Shown in pieces: positions 7,353-16,480 of a DNA stretch of 64,000 nucleotides. The number at the start of each line of letters is the position of its first letter. Positions within the stretch are counted from its first letter, which is position 1. The position numbers and the translations under genes are program-made. Source of the DNA: Leptospiraceae bacterium (GTDB taxonomy: Bacteria; Spirochaetota; Leptospiria; Turneriellales; Turneriellaceae). The stretch spans positions 372,001-436,000 of the forward strand of contig JANWWS010000013.1 of NCBI GenBank assembly GCA_025055765.1. Reading direction: 5' to 3'. Under the pieces are notes generated by a model. That model saw only the letters and a program-made list of their open reading frames with translations, ran no database searches and had not been told where the DNA came from.

Positions 7353-8690
7353 TTAGCCATGGCTTTGCAGACGATAGCGCCTGCGATTTTGCCAGGCGGA
7401 GAAAAGCACAAGCACGGTGAAAAAGAGAACAGGAAAGGCAAAATAATAGTGCACTTGAATAAGTCCTGCAATGAGACCAAGCACCCCACCCAGGAGCTGG
7501 ATCACCACTAGGTTACCCCCCGTATTGCTTAAGATCATTTGCTCTAACTCATCCGTATCTAACTTCATCACCTGTTTTTCAATAAGCTCACTCACCCTAA
7601 TTTTCCTGACCACCATACTGATTTTATCTTTTAAGAAAGCTCTTCCCTCCTCGGTTGTCATAAACTCCTCTATCTTCTTCTTCACAGCTTGGAGAAATTT
7701 TATGAGAAGGTCTTCTACTTTATTCCAGTTATTTTCATCTCTTAAATAATCTTGTAGCCACAATATAGAGCCCTCAAGAAGAGTAAGCCGGCTAAAGGAA
7801 CTCACCTGAGCTACCCATCTTTTAAGTCGGCGCATAATGATTTTTTGTCTCGGACTTTCTTTCATGGCTTTTCCAAATTCCTCTACTAAAATGTCTAAGG
7901 TGCCTAAAAGCTCTGCTGTTGTTTCGGGGTCCTCAATAAAGCGCTCAAGCACATTTTCAAGACTCTCTTCATCAATAGAAAATAAATTCTTGAGACCAAG
8001 ACCTATTTTGCCAATCATCTTGCGCCTGCGCAAAAACTCTTCGAGAGCATTGTTTATAGAACGAGCCATAGCTGGTATTTGCCTTAGCAACAGGTTACGA
8101 ATGAAGTTAGCTACATCTAGGCGGTTTTTCTCAATAGAGAGATAGCGCACAAGATGAGAGCGCAAAAATTCCCAACTCTTCTCTACCTTTTCGGGACTAG
8201 CTGCCCACTTTTGCAAAGATTGCTCCACGATTTCAAAACCTTTCTCTAATAAAAAGCCCCCATTTTCGCGTAGGTATGATATGATTTTTCCTGTAAGTTC
8301 TTGGCGTCTGTCGACATCCTGCAGGTAGCTATCAATCCAATTAGCAAGTCGGTTTATCCCTGTTTCCACTAAATTTTTTTCTTCGATATAGGCGAGTATG
8401 ATCTCAGGCGCTAGAAGTTGATTTTGAATACTTTGGGCGAGAGAGCGGGCAATTTTATCTTTATTGCGAGGCACAAGTCCCTGCCATCCCAAAACCCTAC
8501 CCTGTTTAGGCTGAAAAAGCATGCGGATGGCAAGGTAATTGGTAAAATAACCGACGTTTCCCGCCATGATAACTACGAAGGCTGCTTCTAAGACTACATG
8601 ATGCGGTAAAACAAGCTGGGCAAGCCAGAGAACAGCAGCAAGGCCCGCCATAATATAGCGGAAATAGCGGTCAGCAGCAAGAACATTCAT
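7353..8690 (-). CDS. DUF445 family membrane protein
   Basis: A 445-residue protein of the DUF445 family. It has two N-terminal membrane segments (about 12-28 and 34-50), then the family hallmark VGYFTNYLAIRMLFQPKQ, LGWQGLVPRNKDKIARSLAQ, a long amphipathic helical middle, and a further membrane segment near the C-terminus (LGGVLGLIAGLIQV and the following hydrophobic stretch). The family is widespread in bacteria and has no established biochemical role. The start overlaps the stop of the oxygenase gene upstream (ATGA), suggesting coupled translation. Confidence 0.9.
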   Translation of the reverse strand: MNVLAADRYFRYIMAGLAAVLWLAQLVLPHHVVLEAAFVVIMAGNVGYFTNYLAIRMLFQPKQGRVLGWQGLVPRNKDKIARSLAQSIQNQLLAPEIILAYIEEKNLVETGINRLANWIDSYLQDVDRRQELTGKIISYLRENGGFLLEKGFEIVEQSLQKWAASPEKVEKSWEFLRSHLVRYLSIEKNRLDVANFIRNLLLRQIPAMARSINNALEEFLRRRKMIGKIGLGLKNLFSIDEESLENVLERFIEDPETTAELLGTLDILVEEFGKAMKESPRQKIIMRRLKRWVAQVSSFSRLTLLEGSILWLQDYLRDENNWNKVEDLLIKFLQAVKKKIEEFMTTEEGRAFLKDKISMVVRKIRVSELIEKQVMKLDTDELEQMILSNTGGNLVVIQLLGGVLGLIAGLIQVHYYFAFPVLFFTVLVLFSAWQNRRRYRLQSHG

Positions 8691-9289
8691 TGGTTCACGA
8701 CCTTCCTAAAGGTCAAATTAATCCTACCATACGGGTAGTTTTTCATTCGCAGCACAGCGTGCAGGTATCTTTCCTGAAAGCCAGGCAACATAACTAAAAG
8801 ACTTCCGCCTTCAAGCCAAAATTTGTAGCTTTGTCTCTTACCTTGTTTGTCAGTGAGCTTTGGTTTTACATAAAAGTAGCGACCCTCTCCTAAGGAAAGA
8901 GATGCAATGAGGGGGTGTAAATTGGTCTCATCATCAGCATGCCAACTCACAGCATCATTTCCATCCCGGTAATAATTAAGGAGAACCGAATTAAAACCAA
9001 AGCCCGTGTATTCTTCTACCTTTGTTTTTAATTGCCAGAGCTCCTTAGTCCAGGGCAAAACTTCGTGCTTTACACCACTATAGACATAGTCACTTCCCTT
9101 ATCGCCATACCATGCCGAAAGCCGAGGCTGAAGAATACGACGTCCATGAATAATTAGGGTTGGTCGCTGCCAGCTCACCGTTTGGCGGAAAAGCTGAAAG
9201 AAATAGCGGTTTTCTTCTTTTGAGAGAAAATTCGGTTCATATTTCGTTAACGCAAGAGGGTTTTCCTCTGGGAAAAGCAACAAATTCAC
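8687..9289 (-). CDS. AlkB-like 2-oxoglutarate/Fe(II) oxygenase
   Basis: A 200-residue dioxygenase with GTG start at 9289. The iron ligands are HAD (H117, D119) and H177 in RYLHAVLRM; R189/R195 in GRINLTFRKV provide the 2-oxoglutarate-binding arginines. NSVLLNYYRDGNDAVSWHADDE and HPLIASLSLGEGRYF are characteristic of AlkB/ALKBH2-3-type enzymes, which reverse alkylation on nucleic-acid bases by oxidative demethylation. There is no adaptive-response regulator nearby. Its stop overlaps the DUF445 start. It is transcribed divergently from the spermidine synthase gene. Confidence 0.92.
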   Translation of the reverse strand: MNLLLFPEENPLALTKYEPNFLSKEENRYFFQLFRQTVSWQRPTLIIHGRRILQPRLSAWYGDKGSDYVYSGVKHEVLPWTKELWQLKTKVEEYTGFGFNSVLLNYYRDGNDAVSWHADDETNLHPLIASLSLGEGRYFYVKPKLTDKQGKRQSYKFWLEGGSLLVMLPGFQERYLHAVLRMKNYPYGRINLTFRKVVNQ

Positions 9290-9376
9290 AGACCCTTTTT
9301 TACAAAGACCAACTTTTAGGAAAATCTTTTTTGAAACTCCTTGACCTCCTAAGAAATAGAAAAGCCTTGCCTATTT

Positions 9377-10324
9377 ATGGAACTACGGGAAGACTTTCTC
9401 ATTGAAACACTAAACCCTGACATGGGTTATTTTTTTCGCTCACAAAAAAAACTCTATGAAACAAAAACCCAGTACCAAGATTTAGAAATCCACGAGTTAC
9501 CCCGTCATGGACGTATGTTGCGTCTAGATGGTGTTTTCCAAACATCCGAAAAAGACGAATTTTTTTACCATGAACCTCTGGCTCATGTTCCAGGAATCAC
9601 AATAGACGGGCCCGAGACTGCCCTCGTCATTGGTGGTGGAGATGGAGGGGCTGCAGAAGAAATTCTCAAATACCCTACCGTAAAAAAAGTTGTGATGGTA
9701 GAACTAGATGCTGGTGTCGTGGAGGCATGCCGCCAACATATCCCTAGTATTTCAGCAGGGGCTTTTTCCGATCCTAGGCTCTCCCTGCGCATTGAGGATG
9801 GTCTTGCTTATGTTAAAAGTTCACAAGAAAAATTCGACCACATACTGCTTGATCTTACCGACCCCTTTGGCCCCTCCATTGAGCTATACACCCGTGAATT
9901 TTACTTAGAACTTAACCGCTTACTGACAGACCGCGGTCTCTTAAGCTTACATATCGAATCACCCATCACAAGACCCGAACTTTTCTCAAAACTTTACCAT
10001 ACCCTACGCTCGGTATTTCCCATTGTGCGGCCCATGACAAATTATGTCCCACTTTATGGAACCTTGTGGGGCTTCGCCATCGCTGGCAGACAAAGTGATC
10101 CACTCTCCATTTCAAAAGAGGAAATCCAAAAAAGACTTTCCAAGTTTGGCATAAAGAATTTGCAATTCTATAACCCCGACATGCACCATGCTTTACTCAG
10201 TTTGCCTAACTATATTTTAGATCTTTTGAAAACCCCGCAAGAGCCCCTTCGTAGTGGCGAGAGCTTACCCGTACCCGCTGGCTCGAAAAGAAACCTACGC
10301 CTCGTGGAATTAAAGACCGGTTAA
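9377..10324 (+). CDS. speE: Spermidine synthase (polyamine aminopropyltransferase)
   Basis: A 315-residue member of the SpeE family. The N-terminal beta domain (LYETKTQYQDLEIHEL, LRLDGVFQTSEKDEFFYHE) is followed by the Rossmann-type domain with GGGDGGAAEEILKY binding decarboxylated SAM, VELDAGVVEACR, and LDLTDPFGPS carrying the catalytic Asp region. It transfers an aminopropyl group to a diamine, giving spermidine from putrescine; related enzymes make other polyamines and the exact product is not certain. No speD or speA lies close by. The start at 9377 is 87 bases from the divergent AlkB-like gene. Confidence 0.93.
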   Translation: MELREDFLIETLNPDMGYFFRSQKKLYETKTQYQDLEIHELPRHGRMLRLDGVFQTSEKDEFFYHEPLAHVPGITIDGPETALVIGGGDGGAAEEILKYPTVKKVVMVELDAGVVEACRQHIPSISAGAFSDPRLSLRIEDGLAYVKSSQEKFDHILLDLTDPFGPSIELYTREFYLELNRLLTDRGLLSLHIESPITRPELFSKLYHTLRSVFPIVRPMTNYVPLYGTLWGFAIAGRQSDPLSISKEEIQKRLSKFGIKNLQFYNPDMHHALLSLPNYILDLLKTPQEPLRSGESLPVPAGSKRNLRLVELKTG

Positions 10325-10354
10325 CTTCATAGAGCCCCCAACCGATAAGTGCCT

Positions 10355-11092
10355 ATGGCCAGTAAAGACATCGCAATGCAATCTCTTACTCAGCAGCTCA
10401 GACGCATGCGCTCCCGTTTCGGCGGCAAGCGAGTCATAACCGAAGATATCAATAAACTCAAGGGCCTTGCTGTTAAACCCCAAATCCCTGCCAGCGACAT
10501 CCAAAACTATTATGTGGAACCAGTCACTATAGAGTATTACATACCCAAAGAAAGCCGCTTTGCCTATGAGATAAAATACCTCTATATCCCCTTATACGAT
10601 CCAGAGCCTCGAAACTCCGTCCAAGAAGAAATTATGGGTTTTTTCCAAAAAGAAAACCGACCCATGGATACTATAGAAATTATGAACCGCTTTCCCCAAC
10701 ATCTTCCTATTTTAATGCAATACTTTAGTCCCTACATCCATCTCCATGAAGCTCTATCCTTAGAATTTCAACAGGGGTTTGGGGGGGATAAATTGGCCTT
10801 TCGAAGAGCTCTTTACTTAAGCGAGGTATTGCATAAATACGAGCCTAGCCTCCCCTCTTTAGAAATTTTAGGACCCTATACCCTGTATAACATCCAATGG
10901 TGCATTCGTTACCTAAATCAACAAAACATAGAATTTACTCTTGAAGATGCCACCACAGAATTCCTTATAACCCGCCACAGAAACATGTGTCAACTCAGAG
11001 GTGAAAAAGTTGACGAACGCTTTGAAATCCTAGCCAATATTTACTTAGAACAAGCCTTCCCATATGCAGAGGAAGATCTTGAATTAGACTAA
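10355..11092 (+). CDS. Hypothetical protein, unrecognised
   Basis: A protein of about 245 residues starting MASKDIAMQSL at ATG 10355; an in-frame GTG six bases earlier is an alternative. It is soluble and mixed alpha/beta, without signal peptide, membrane segment or motif I can name. It is rich in Tyr and charged residues and has an acidic tail (EEDLELD). It follows speE by 30 bases on the same strand and may be co-transcribed. Its stop interlocks with the convergent outer-membrane candidate in a four-base CTAA overlap at 11089-11092. Confidence 0.7.
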   Translation: MASKDIAMQSLTQQLRRMRSRFGGKRVITEDINKLKGLAVKPQIPASDIQNYYVEPVTIEYYIPKESRFAYEIKYLYIPLYDPEPRNSVQEEIMGFFQKENRPMDTIEIMNRFPQHLPILMQYFSPYIHLHEALSLEFQQGFGGDKLAFRRALYLSEVLHKYEPSLPSLEILGPYTLYNIQWCIRYLNQQNIEFTLEDATTEFLITRHRNMCQLRGEKVDERFEILANIYLEQAFPYAEEDLELD

Positions 11093-11997
11093 AACTCCAC
11101 TCTCACACCAAATCCCATTCCGACCTCGTAAATATCTCCGAGCTCTCCAATCGGCAAGAAGAAGACCAATTTTAAGGCAAAATGGTCTTCACTTAATAGG
11201 AGCTTCGTTCCCATGCTATATTGAAAGCGCGCTATTCCCGAACCTGGTGCTCGAGGGTTAAAGCCTTGGTACGAGCGGAAATCATGTGAAAAGGTAATTT
11301 CTTGAAAAAGCACAATGGGGTAATAAAGATCACTACTTATAGCTAAGCTATACTCTAAAATGTCATTAAAAAAATTACGGTAATAGAAAAAATTGCTTTC
11401 TTCGCGGGGATTAAAACCAAGCCATTTGCGCCAGGCTCGGCTTTCTAAGATGTTTAGGTCAAAACCATTGAAGATGGTTCTTTCTCGGCCACCATCATCT
11501 CGGGCACCTCTTGCTACATAAAAAAAATTAGCGTGGTAATAAAAAACCCCTACTTTTTTCATCACCAGAGGTCCTAGCCGCAACTCAGGATAGCCATAGG
11601 ATTCCATTTTATTGGTGTTTTCGTCTCGATAGTTTGGGCCTGTACCAAAGTTATATTCGACAAAAAAATTCGTTAGTAGAAAGGGCTTAAACCAATTAGT
11701 AGCCCAGTTCAAAGAAAGCCGAATATCCCCAAAACGATGAAAATGGTAATGCTGTTGCAGACTGTTTATGTAGGGGATGTGGATCTGCATTTCTAGTTTC
11801 TTGCTTAAAGCCAGAAAAATACTCTGCTCACGCAAGAAGATGCGGTTGGGTCCATCTTTATAGAACTTTTGGTATATATCAAAAGATACAAGTCCAGGTT
11901 CAAGCAAATAAACCGTACGTGTTTCGTGCAAGTAACCAGCAGCAAGATCACAAGATATAGTAACGAAGAAAAAAATTCTATACCTGAGGTAGCACAT
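11089..11997 (-). CDS. Probable outer-membrane beta-barrel protein
   Basis: I prefer the ATG at 11997 (about 302 residues), because MCYLRYRIFFFVTISCDLAAG then forms a plausible signal peptide; the same frame extends to 12057. The rest alternates hydrophobic and polar residues in short strands rich in Phe and Tyr (FKPFLLTNFFVEYNFG, GPLVMKKVGVFYYHANFFYV, FALKLVFFLPIG). It ends in VRVEF, the C-terminal Phe typical of barrel proteins recognised by BamA. Family and cargo are unknown. It overlaps the ATP-grasp gene upstream by 20 bases. Confidence 0.6.
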   Translation of the reverse strand: MCYLRYRIFFFVTISCDLAAGYLHETRTVYLLEPGLVSFDIYQKFYKDGPNRIFLREQSIFLALSKKLEMQIHIPYINSLQQHYHFHRFGDIRLSLNWATNWFKPFLLTNFFVEYNFGTGPNYRDENTNKMESYGYPELRLGPLVMKKVGVFYYHANFFYVARGARDDGGRERTIFNGFDLNILESRAWRKWLGFNPREESNFFYYRNFFNDILEYSLAISSDLYYPIVLFQEITFSHDFRSYQGFNPRAPGSGIARFQYSMGTKLLLSEDHFALKLVFFLPIGELGDIYEVGMGFGVRVEF

Positions 11998-13123
11998 CAC
12001 GAAATCCGGCCACAGCATAGCGAGCCGTGTTGTCTGCCACCTCTTTTCTTGGTTCATTTAATATCTTTGTAAAAACCGCAGCACTCTGCACTTTTTGCCA
12101 GTATTCTTGTGAGGGCGGTCTATCAAAATAACGTACGTAAATCCTACGACCCGAGCTCGGCCGAGGTAAATCAATGTCTTTACCCGTAACAAGCCTTACG
12201 AGATTTTCAAAATAATCGTAGTGCAAGCCCTCCGGAATAAGAAAGGTAGGTAAAAACTCACCTGGTATCTGGGGGCTCATTTCGATTAAGTAAAACTTTC
12301 CTTCATGAACTATCCACTCACTCACTAAAGGACTTAGGGGAATCTCCAGAATATCCACTATTTTTTGGTGAATCTTTTCTAATTTTTCTTTTTCCCCCTC
12401 ATAGCGTGAAGGAAATTCATGTAATAGATCGAGAAAGGGAGGTAAGGCCATTGCCACCTTATCCGTTATGCTTACTAGATAAAAGCGAAAGTCCCGCACA
12501 AAGCCAGTAACAATAATTTCATCTCCAGGTATTTTTTTTTCTAAAAGGAGCTCCCCTTGTTCGATACCAAGCTCTCTTAAATTACGCCGAGTAAGAAAAC
12601 TACGCGCATCGGCATAGCGATTTAGTTGGTAGATATTTTTCTTTGCATAGCCTCCACGTGTTTTGACAATTACAGGATAGCCTAATTTTTCCAAATCATC
12701 TCGGTAGATATGGTTTTCGAGACTTAGAAATCCAGGTTGGGCAAAAAACTCGTCCCTAAGTTTCTGTAGCTCACGCCTGATATAGAGCTTGTCTAGGAGT
12801 TTTTCGGCTAGCGTGCGGCTTATAAAGGGAAGGTTTAGTCTTTCGGCTAAATAGGCCCAACTTAAGATAGCTTTTCCGTAGCTTGCGCAATAGCCCCCAA
12901 CGATATTACCATCTAAGGTACCTAAGTTAATTTTAAGAAAAATACGCCGGTAGTTATGAATAGACTCCTCAATTCTAATATCACACAGGGGAAAACCGAT
13001 GGCATCAATATTGCGGTCGACACCAATAATGCGAAAACCCAGTTTTTTGGCTGCTTCAATAAGAGGCAATTGATTTTCACCCGCCCCTAAGGATATAAAA
13101 TAATCCCCCGGTTGATGCATCAT
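11978..13123 (-). CDS. ATP-grasp domain ligase, carboxylate-amine type
   Basis: A 381-residue protein. The N-terminal preATP-grasp domain (ISLGAGENQLPLIEAAKKLGFRIIGVDRN) resembles PurK/PurT/CarB-type folds. The ATP-grasp core has DKLYIRRELQKL, LGYPVIVKTRGGYAKKNIY, the lysine loop before LLLEKKIPGDEIIVTGF, and the magnesium segment FYLIEMSPQIPGEF, where the usual E-x-N is replaced by E-M-S. Family enzymes join a carboxylate to an amine or thiol through an acyl phosphate; the substrates are unknown. A GCCGATAA box lies just upstream on this strand (13128-13135), see findings. Confidence 0.85.
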   Translation of the reverse strand: MMHQPGDYFISLGAGENQLPLIEAAKKLGFRIIGVDRNIDAIGFPLCDIRIEESIHNYRRIFLKINLGTLDGNIVGGYCASYGKAILSWAYLAERLNLPFISRTLAEKLLDKLYIRRELQKLRDEFFAQPGFLSLENHIYRDDLEKLGYPVIVKTRGGYAKKNIYQLNRYADARSFLTRRNLRELGIEQGELLLEKKIPGDEIIVTGFVRDFRFYLVSITDKVAMALPPFLDLLHEFPSRYEGEKEKLEKIHQKIVDILEIPLSPLVSEWIVHEGKFYLIEMSPQIPGEFLPTFLIPEGLHYDYFENLVRLVTGKDIDLPRPSSGRRIYVRYFDRPPSQEYWQKVQSAAVFTKILNEPRKEVADNTARYAVAGFRDVLPQV

Positions 13124-13201
13124 TTTTTTATCGGCCTTTTGAAGCTATGCTCTTAAACCAGGGGAATTTAAGCTTTTTTTCAAATACTCCGACAAAAAAG
13201 C

Positions 13202-14047
13202 ATGGTCCGCGGGATATACACGGGTGCCTCTGGCATGAGTATTATGCAGGTAAAACTCGATGTAATTGCCAATAATCTGGCAAATGTCGATAAAACAGCC
13301 TTTAAACAAGATACCGTTATCTTTAAGAACTACCCAGAACTCTTGTTACACCGCACAAACGATGACGGTGTTGGTTGGACCCCCATGGGCAGCTTTGACC
13401 TTGCCCCCTTGATTGGCAAATTAGGCACAGGAGCCGAAGTAAATGAAATCTATACCCGCTTTGACCAAGGTCCCTTGAAAAAAACCGACCGTGAGAGCGA
13501 TCTTGCCTTAAATGGGGAGGGATTTTTTGTCGTAGAGACAAACCGCGGCATGCGCCTAACACGCTCAGGCAGCTTTATTTTAAATGCAGATGGCTACTTA
13601 GTAACCCCTGACGGTTTTGTGCTCATGGGGGAAAAAGGGCCCATCCAAGTAAATCAAAATAATTTTATTATTCGCTCCAATGGCGAAGTATGGATTAATG
13701 CTGCTATTGGCAATAACCCAAATGACACCTGGGGAAAAGATGTCAATCAATGGGAAAACCCCATTTTACTCGACAAGCTACAAATTAGAGTAGTAGACTA
13801 TCCTCGTCACCTCGACAAAGAAGGCAACTCCTTTTATGTCCCCACACCAGAGTCAGGAGAGCCAAGACTCCCCGATTTAGGGAAAGAGCCTGAGGTGCTG
13901 CAAGGTTACCTCGAAGCCTCAAATGTCAATTTGGTAACAGAAATGGTGAACATGATTGAAGTCCAGCGGATGTATGAAGCAAACCAAAAGGCCATAATGT
14001 CCCATGATTCTATGCTTGGAACGCTTATTAACTCCATATTGCGCTAA
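13202..14047 (+). CDS. flgF: Flagellar proximal rod protein FlgF (FlhO type)
   Basis: A 281-residue flagellar rod/hook-family protein. The N-terminus [36 protein letters not shown] is the conserved rod/hook motif with the ANNLAN heart. Then come PELLLHR and [20 protein letters not shown], as in spirochaete FlhO/FlgF, and [13 protein letters not shown]. The C-terminus [25 protein letters not shown] is the matching coiled-coil segment. It would form part of the rod of the periplasmic flagellum. FlgF rather than FlgG is inferred from length and the PELLL segment. In other spirochaetes it is usually followed by flgG; here it stands alone. Confidence 0.85.
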   Translation: MVRGIYTGASGMSIMQVKLDVIANNLANVDKTAFKQDTVIFKNYPELLLHRTNDDGVGWTPMGSFDLAPLIGKLGTGAEVNEIYTRFDQGPLKKTDRESDLALNGEGFFVVETNRGMRLTRSGSFILNADGYLVTPDGFVLMGEKGPIQVNQNNFIIRSNGEVWINAAIGNNPNDTWGKDVNQWENPILLDKLQIRVVDYPRHLDKEGNSFYVPTPESGEPRLPDLGKEPEVLQGYLEASNVNLVTEMVNMIEVQRMYEANQKAIMSHDSMLGTLINSILR

Positions 14048-14094
14048 GCCACGAAAAACCTTTACAAAGAGCCTTTGCCATAAAAATCTCTCCC

Positions 14095-14604
14095 ATGCGT
14101 TATCCTGAAGTAATTAACCAGCAAGCAGCGCGACTTGTTGCCTTTTTTACTTTTACCCTAGCCCTCTTAACGGTGGTTTTTCCCCCTGACCAATACCCCC
14201 TCTCTCTCGTGCTTTTAAGCTATTTAACCCTTGGCTTTTTCTTACGCACTTTCGTAGGGCCTGCTTATGAACCCACGGCTATTCTAGCTCAGCGCATTTG
14301 GGTAAACCTCTTTCATCTTGAAGAAGTGCCCACAAATGCCATGCCCAAACGTTTTGCCCAATTCATTGGTTGCCTTTTTTGCCTTGCCGGCTGGATTTTT
14401 GTTCTTACCTCTCAAGTTGAGGCTTACCAGATTTTCTTTAGTATTCTTGCTACCTTTGCTTTTCTCGAAGCGGTCTTTAACTTTTGCGCAGGTTGTTTTG
14501 TGTTTAACCAACTTATCCGCTTTCGGCTACTACCTGAGAGAATTTGCCGAGAGTGCCAAAATATAACCGATCGACTTAAGGAAAAAGCTCAAAAAAAGAT
14601 TTAA
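14095..14604 (+). CDS. DUF4395 family membrane protein
   Basis: A 169-residue integral membrane protein with about four helices. Family hallmarks are an early VINQQAARLVAFFTF helix, LGFFLRTFVGPAYEP, and FLEAVFNFCAGCFVF with two conserved Cys (CAGC) near the end of the last helix. The C-terminal tail adds CRECQ. DUF4395 proteins often sit beside thioredoxin-fold or sulfur-carrier genes, and the cysteine pair suggests a redox or sulfur-related role, but none is established. Its stop overlaps the stop of the convergent beta-propeller gene by four bases (TTAA). Confidence 0.9.
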   Translation: MRYPEVINQQAARLVAFFTFTLALLTVVFPPDQYPLSLVLLSYLTLGFFLRTFVGPAYEPTAILAQRIWVNLFHLEEVPTNAMPKRFAQFIGCLFCLAGWIFVLTSQVEAYQIFFSILATFAFLEAVFNFCAGCFVFNQLIRFRLLPERICRECQNITDRLKEKAQKKI

Positions 14605-16058
14605 TCATCTCTTTCGGCAAGCTCTATACTTTGAAAAACTACCAGATCCTCTGCCTGCCATGGCAAAGCCTCGCCTTTTTCATTTTTTGGTATGGGGTCA
14701 ATAACTAAACTTTCCGGGTAAAAAAGCTCTATATGGGTGCGAGAAACAGGAAATTCTTTTGGCCTTTCGGGATTATAGAGTTCCGTACGAGTCACCCAAC
14801 CTACCGGGGCAACATATATTTGCAAATATAACTTTGCTTTCTTTTCATGACTATCCCAGAAAAGAGCCTTACGTGCAGGAATTCCCAAGTAACGCATCGC
14901 CAAAATTTCCTCTTCGAGAGACTTAAATCCATAATCCTTTAATTTTGGCAATATGTATATGGGATGCCTACCATCCAGTTCTTTTTTGATTTCTCTTAAA
15001 TTTTGTGCAAGGGATTTTTCTAGTTTTTTTAAAGCTTCTCGCTCCAGGTAATCGCGCACTGGCTCAGGTAATTCTCTTTCCTCAAAGTATTTTTTAATGT
15101 TAAGAGAATGGAAGAAATGGGTAAAGTCATAAAGGCTTAGCTGCGCCGTGAGGCGGTAGGGATTTTCACTGTATGCTGTTTTTGCATTTAACTGAACAAC
15201 AGCTTCCCCATTTTCAAGCCGCTGCAGCCGAAAATGATGAGGGCGGATGTCTACTCTTTGCAATCTTTGCCGTACTAACTGAGGCAAAGATACAAAACGC
15301 ATCGACAATTTAATTTCTTTTTCTTGCTGTTCTTTTGGCCATGGAAGATTTAGCTTTAGCAAAGCACGCAATTCATATTTTTTTTCTAGGGCCGCTACAT
15401 AGTTTTCTGTCTCAATATAATCAACAGACAAAGCTTCCCCTGGTCGCGACACATAAAGAGTGCCGCCTACAAAGGCAAGGCCATAAGAATCAGGCGGTAA
15501 GGGGATAAAAGACAAAATCTCCCCTGTCTCTACGGATACTTTGTAGACCCGCTGCTCTTTGTCTATGATCCATAAAAAACCCCTAGCAAATGTCATTCCT
15601 CTTGGCCGAGGCACCATAAGGGGAAAAGTTCCCAAAAAATTACGGTCTTTTAAGTGAAAGCGGTGTATTCTCCCACTATTGCGGTCGGCAATATAAGCAA
15701 GGTCCTTATCCACGGCAATGCCCACAGGATCTTGGATGGTTGGTAGCTGCACCCTTTCCACCACATCGGCATTAACGGGATTAATAAAGGCGAGGTAACC
15801 TGGATAGGCTGTGACTAAGAGAGGATACCAAAAGGCAAGATCCCGTACGGCCGTGATAGTCATGGCTTTGGGACGCACTGGCATTTTTTCATCAAAATTA
15901 TACCCCATGATGGTTTTTTGTCGGTTGTCTGCTACCCATAGTACCTTTCCATCAAATGCCATCCCAAGGGGGAGCTCGGCCGGAAAGTCAATCCTCTCTG
16001 CCCAAAGAAATCTCGCCAGTCCCCAAAATACTAACCAAACCCAGTTCCTAAAGCGCAT
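14601..16058 (-). CDS. Exported beta-propeller (NHL-like) protein with C-terminal transglutaminase-like segment
   Basis: A 485-residue protein with a signal peptide (MRFRNWVWLVFWGLARFLWA). Residues about 25-215 form repeated blades with NHL wording: LPLGMAFDGKVLWVADN, DPVGIAVDKDLAYIADR, PRGMTFARGFLWIIDK, SYGLAFVGGTLYVSRP. The middle (220-380) is unfamiliar. Near the C-terminus YLGIPARKALFWDSHEKKAKLYLQIYVAPVGWV resembles the G-I-P-A-R...H-x-W-x-E...G-W core of transglutaminase-like domains, but the His-Trp-x-Glu part is not preserved (KLYLQIYV), so it is probably not catalytic. It lies four bases after the cytochrome lipoprotein gene. Confidence 0.65.
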   Translation of the reverse strand: MRFRNWVWLVFWGLARFLWAERIDFPAELPLGMAFDGKVLWVADNRQKTIMGYNFDEKMPVRPKAMTITAVRDLAFWYPLLVTAYPGYLAFINPVNADVVERVQLPTIQDPVGIAVDKDLAYIADRNSGRIHRFHLKDRNFLGTFPLMVPRPRGMTFARGFLWIIDKEQRVYKVSVETGEILSFIPLPPDSYGLAFVGGTLYVSRPGEALSVDYIETENYVAALEKKYELRALLKLNLPWPKEQQEKEIKLSMRFVSLPQLVRQRLQRVDIRPHHFRLQRLENGEAVVQLNAKTAYSENPYRLTAQLSLYDFTHFFHSLNIKKYFEERELPEPVRDYLEREALKKLEKSLAQNLREIKKELDGRHPIYILPKLKDYGFKSLEEEILAMRYLGIPARKALFWDSHEKKAKLYLQIYVAPVGWVTRTELYNPERPKEFPVSRTHIELFYPESLVIDPIPKNEKGEALPWQAEDLVVFQSIELAERDD

Positions 16059-16061
16059 AAA

Positions 16062-16433
16062 TTAAGGAAAACCATCCTCCTGCCATTTTTTGAATTTTTC
16101 AACATCACAGGGAGAAAGAGACCCATCGGGTGGCATACGCTGGTTGTTCGTGGTAAGACGAATTAGCAGCCCTGGTCCATTGACATCATGGGCATCGCTA
16201 TAATAAAGAACGAGTGTATTTTTATTTGTTAGATTTTGAGTAGCGGGCGGCTGGGGTGTACTGCCGTGGCAATTTTGGCAGTGCTGTTGTACTAAGCCTT
16301 GGATATCACTATCCCAACTTATGGTACGGCTACGCACTTCCTGCACACATTGGGAAGAAGACTCCTCCTCCCCTGTCTTAAAACAACCCATAAGGAAAAC
16401 AAGAGAGGCCAACCATTTTGGGGGCCATTTCAT
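16062..16433 (-). CDS. Small c-type cytochrome lipoprotein
   Basis: A 123-residue protein with a lipoprotein signal (LASLVFLMGC, Cys17). One haem-binding site CQNCH (C52, C55, H56) is present, with a likely distal Met at M100 in NQRMPPDG. The order signal, CxxCH, MPP is typical of single-haem cytochrome c domains. It would be anchored to a membrane facing the periplasm and carry electrons. It is probably transcribed with the beta-propeller gene four bases downstream. The DsbD-like protein at 60413-61690 could help keep its haem cysteines reduced; this is inference. Confidence 0.85.
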   Translation of the reverse strand: MKWPPKWLASLVFLMGCFKTGEEESSSQCVQEVRSRTISWDSDIQGLVQQHCQNCHGSTPQPPATQNLTNKNTLVLYYSDAHDVNGPGLLIRLTTNNQRMPPDGSLSPCDVEKFKKWQEDGFP

Positions 16434-16480
16434 CTCTTGCAGAGGTAAAGAAAATTTCGCTTATCAGTGGCAAGCTTTTT

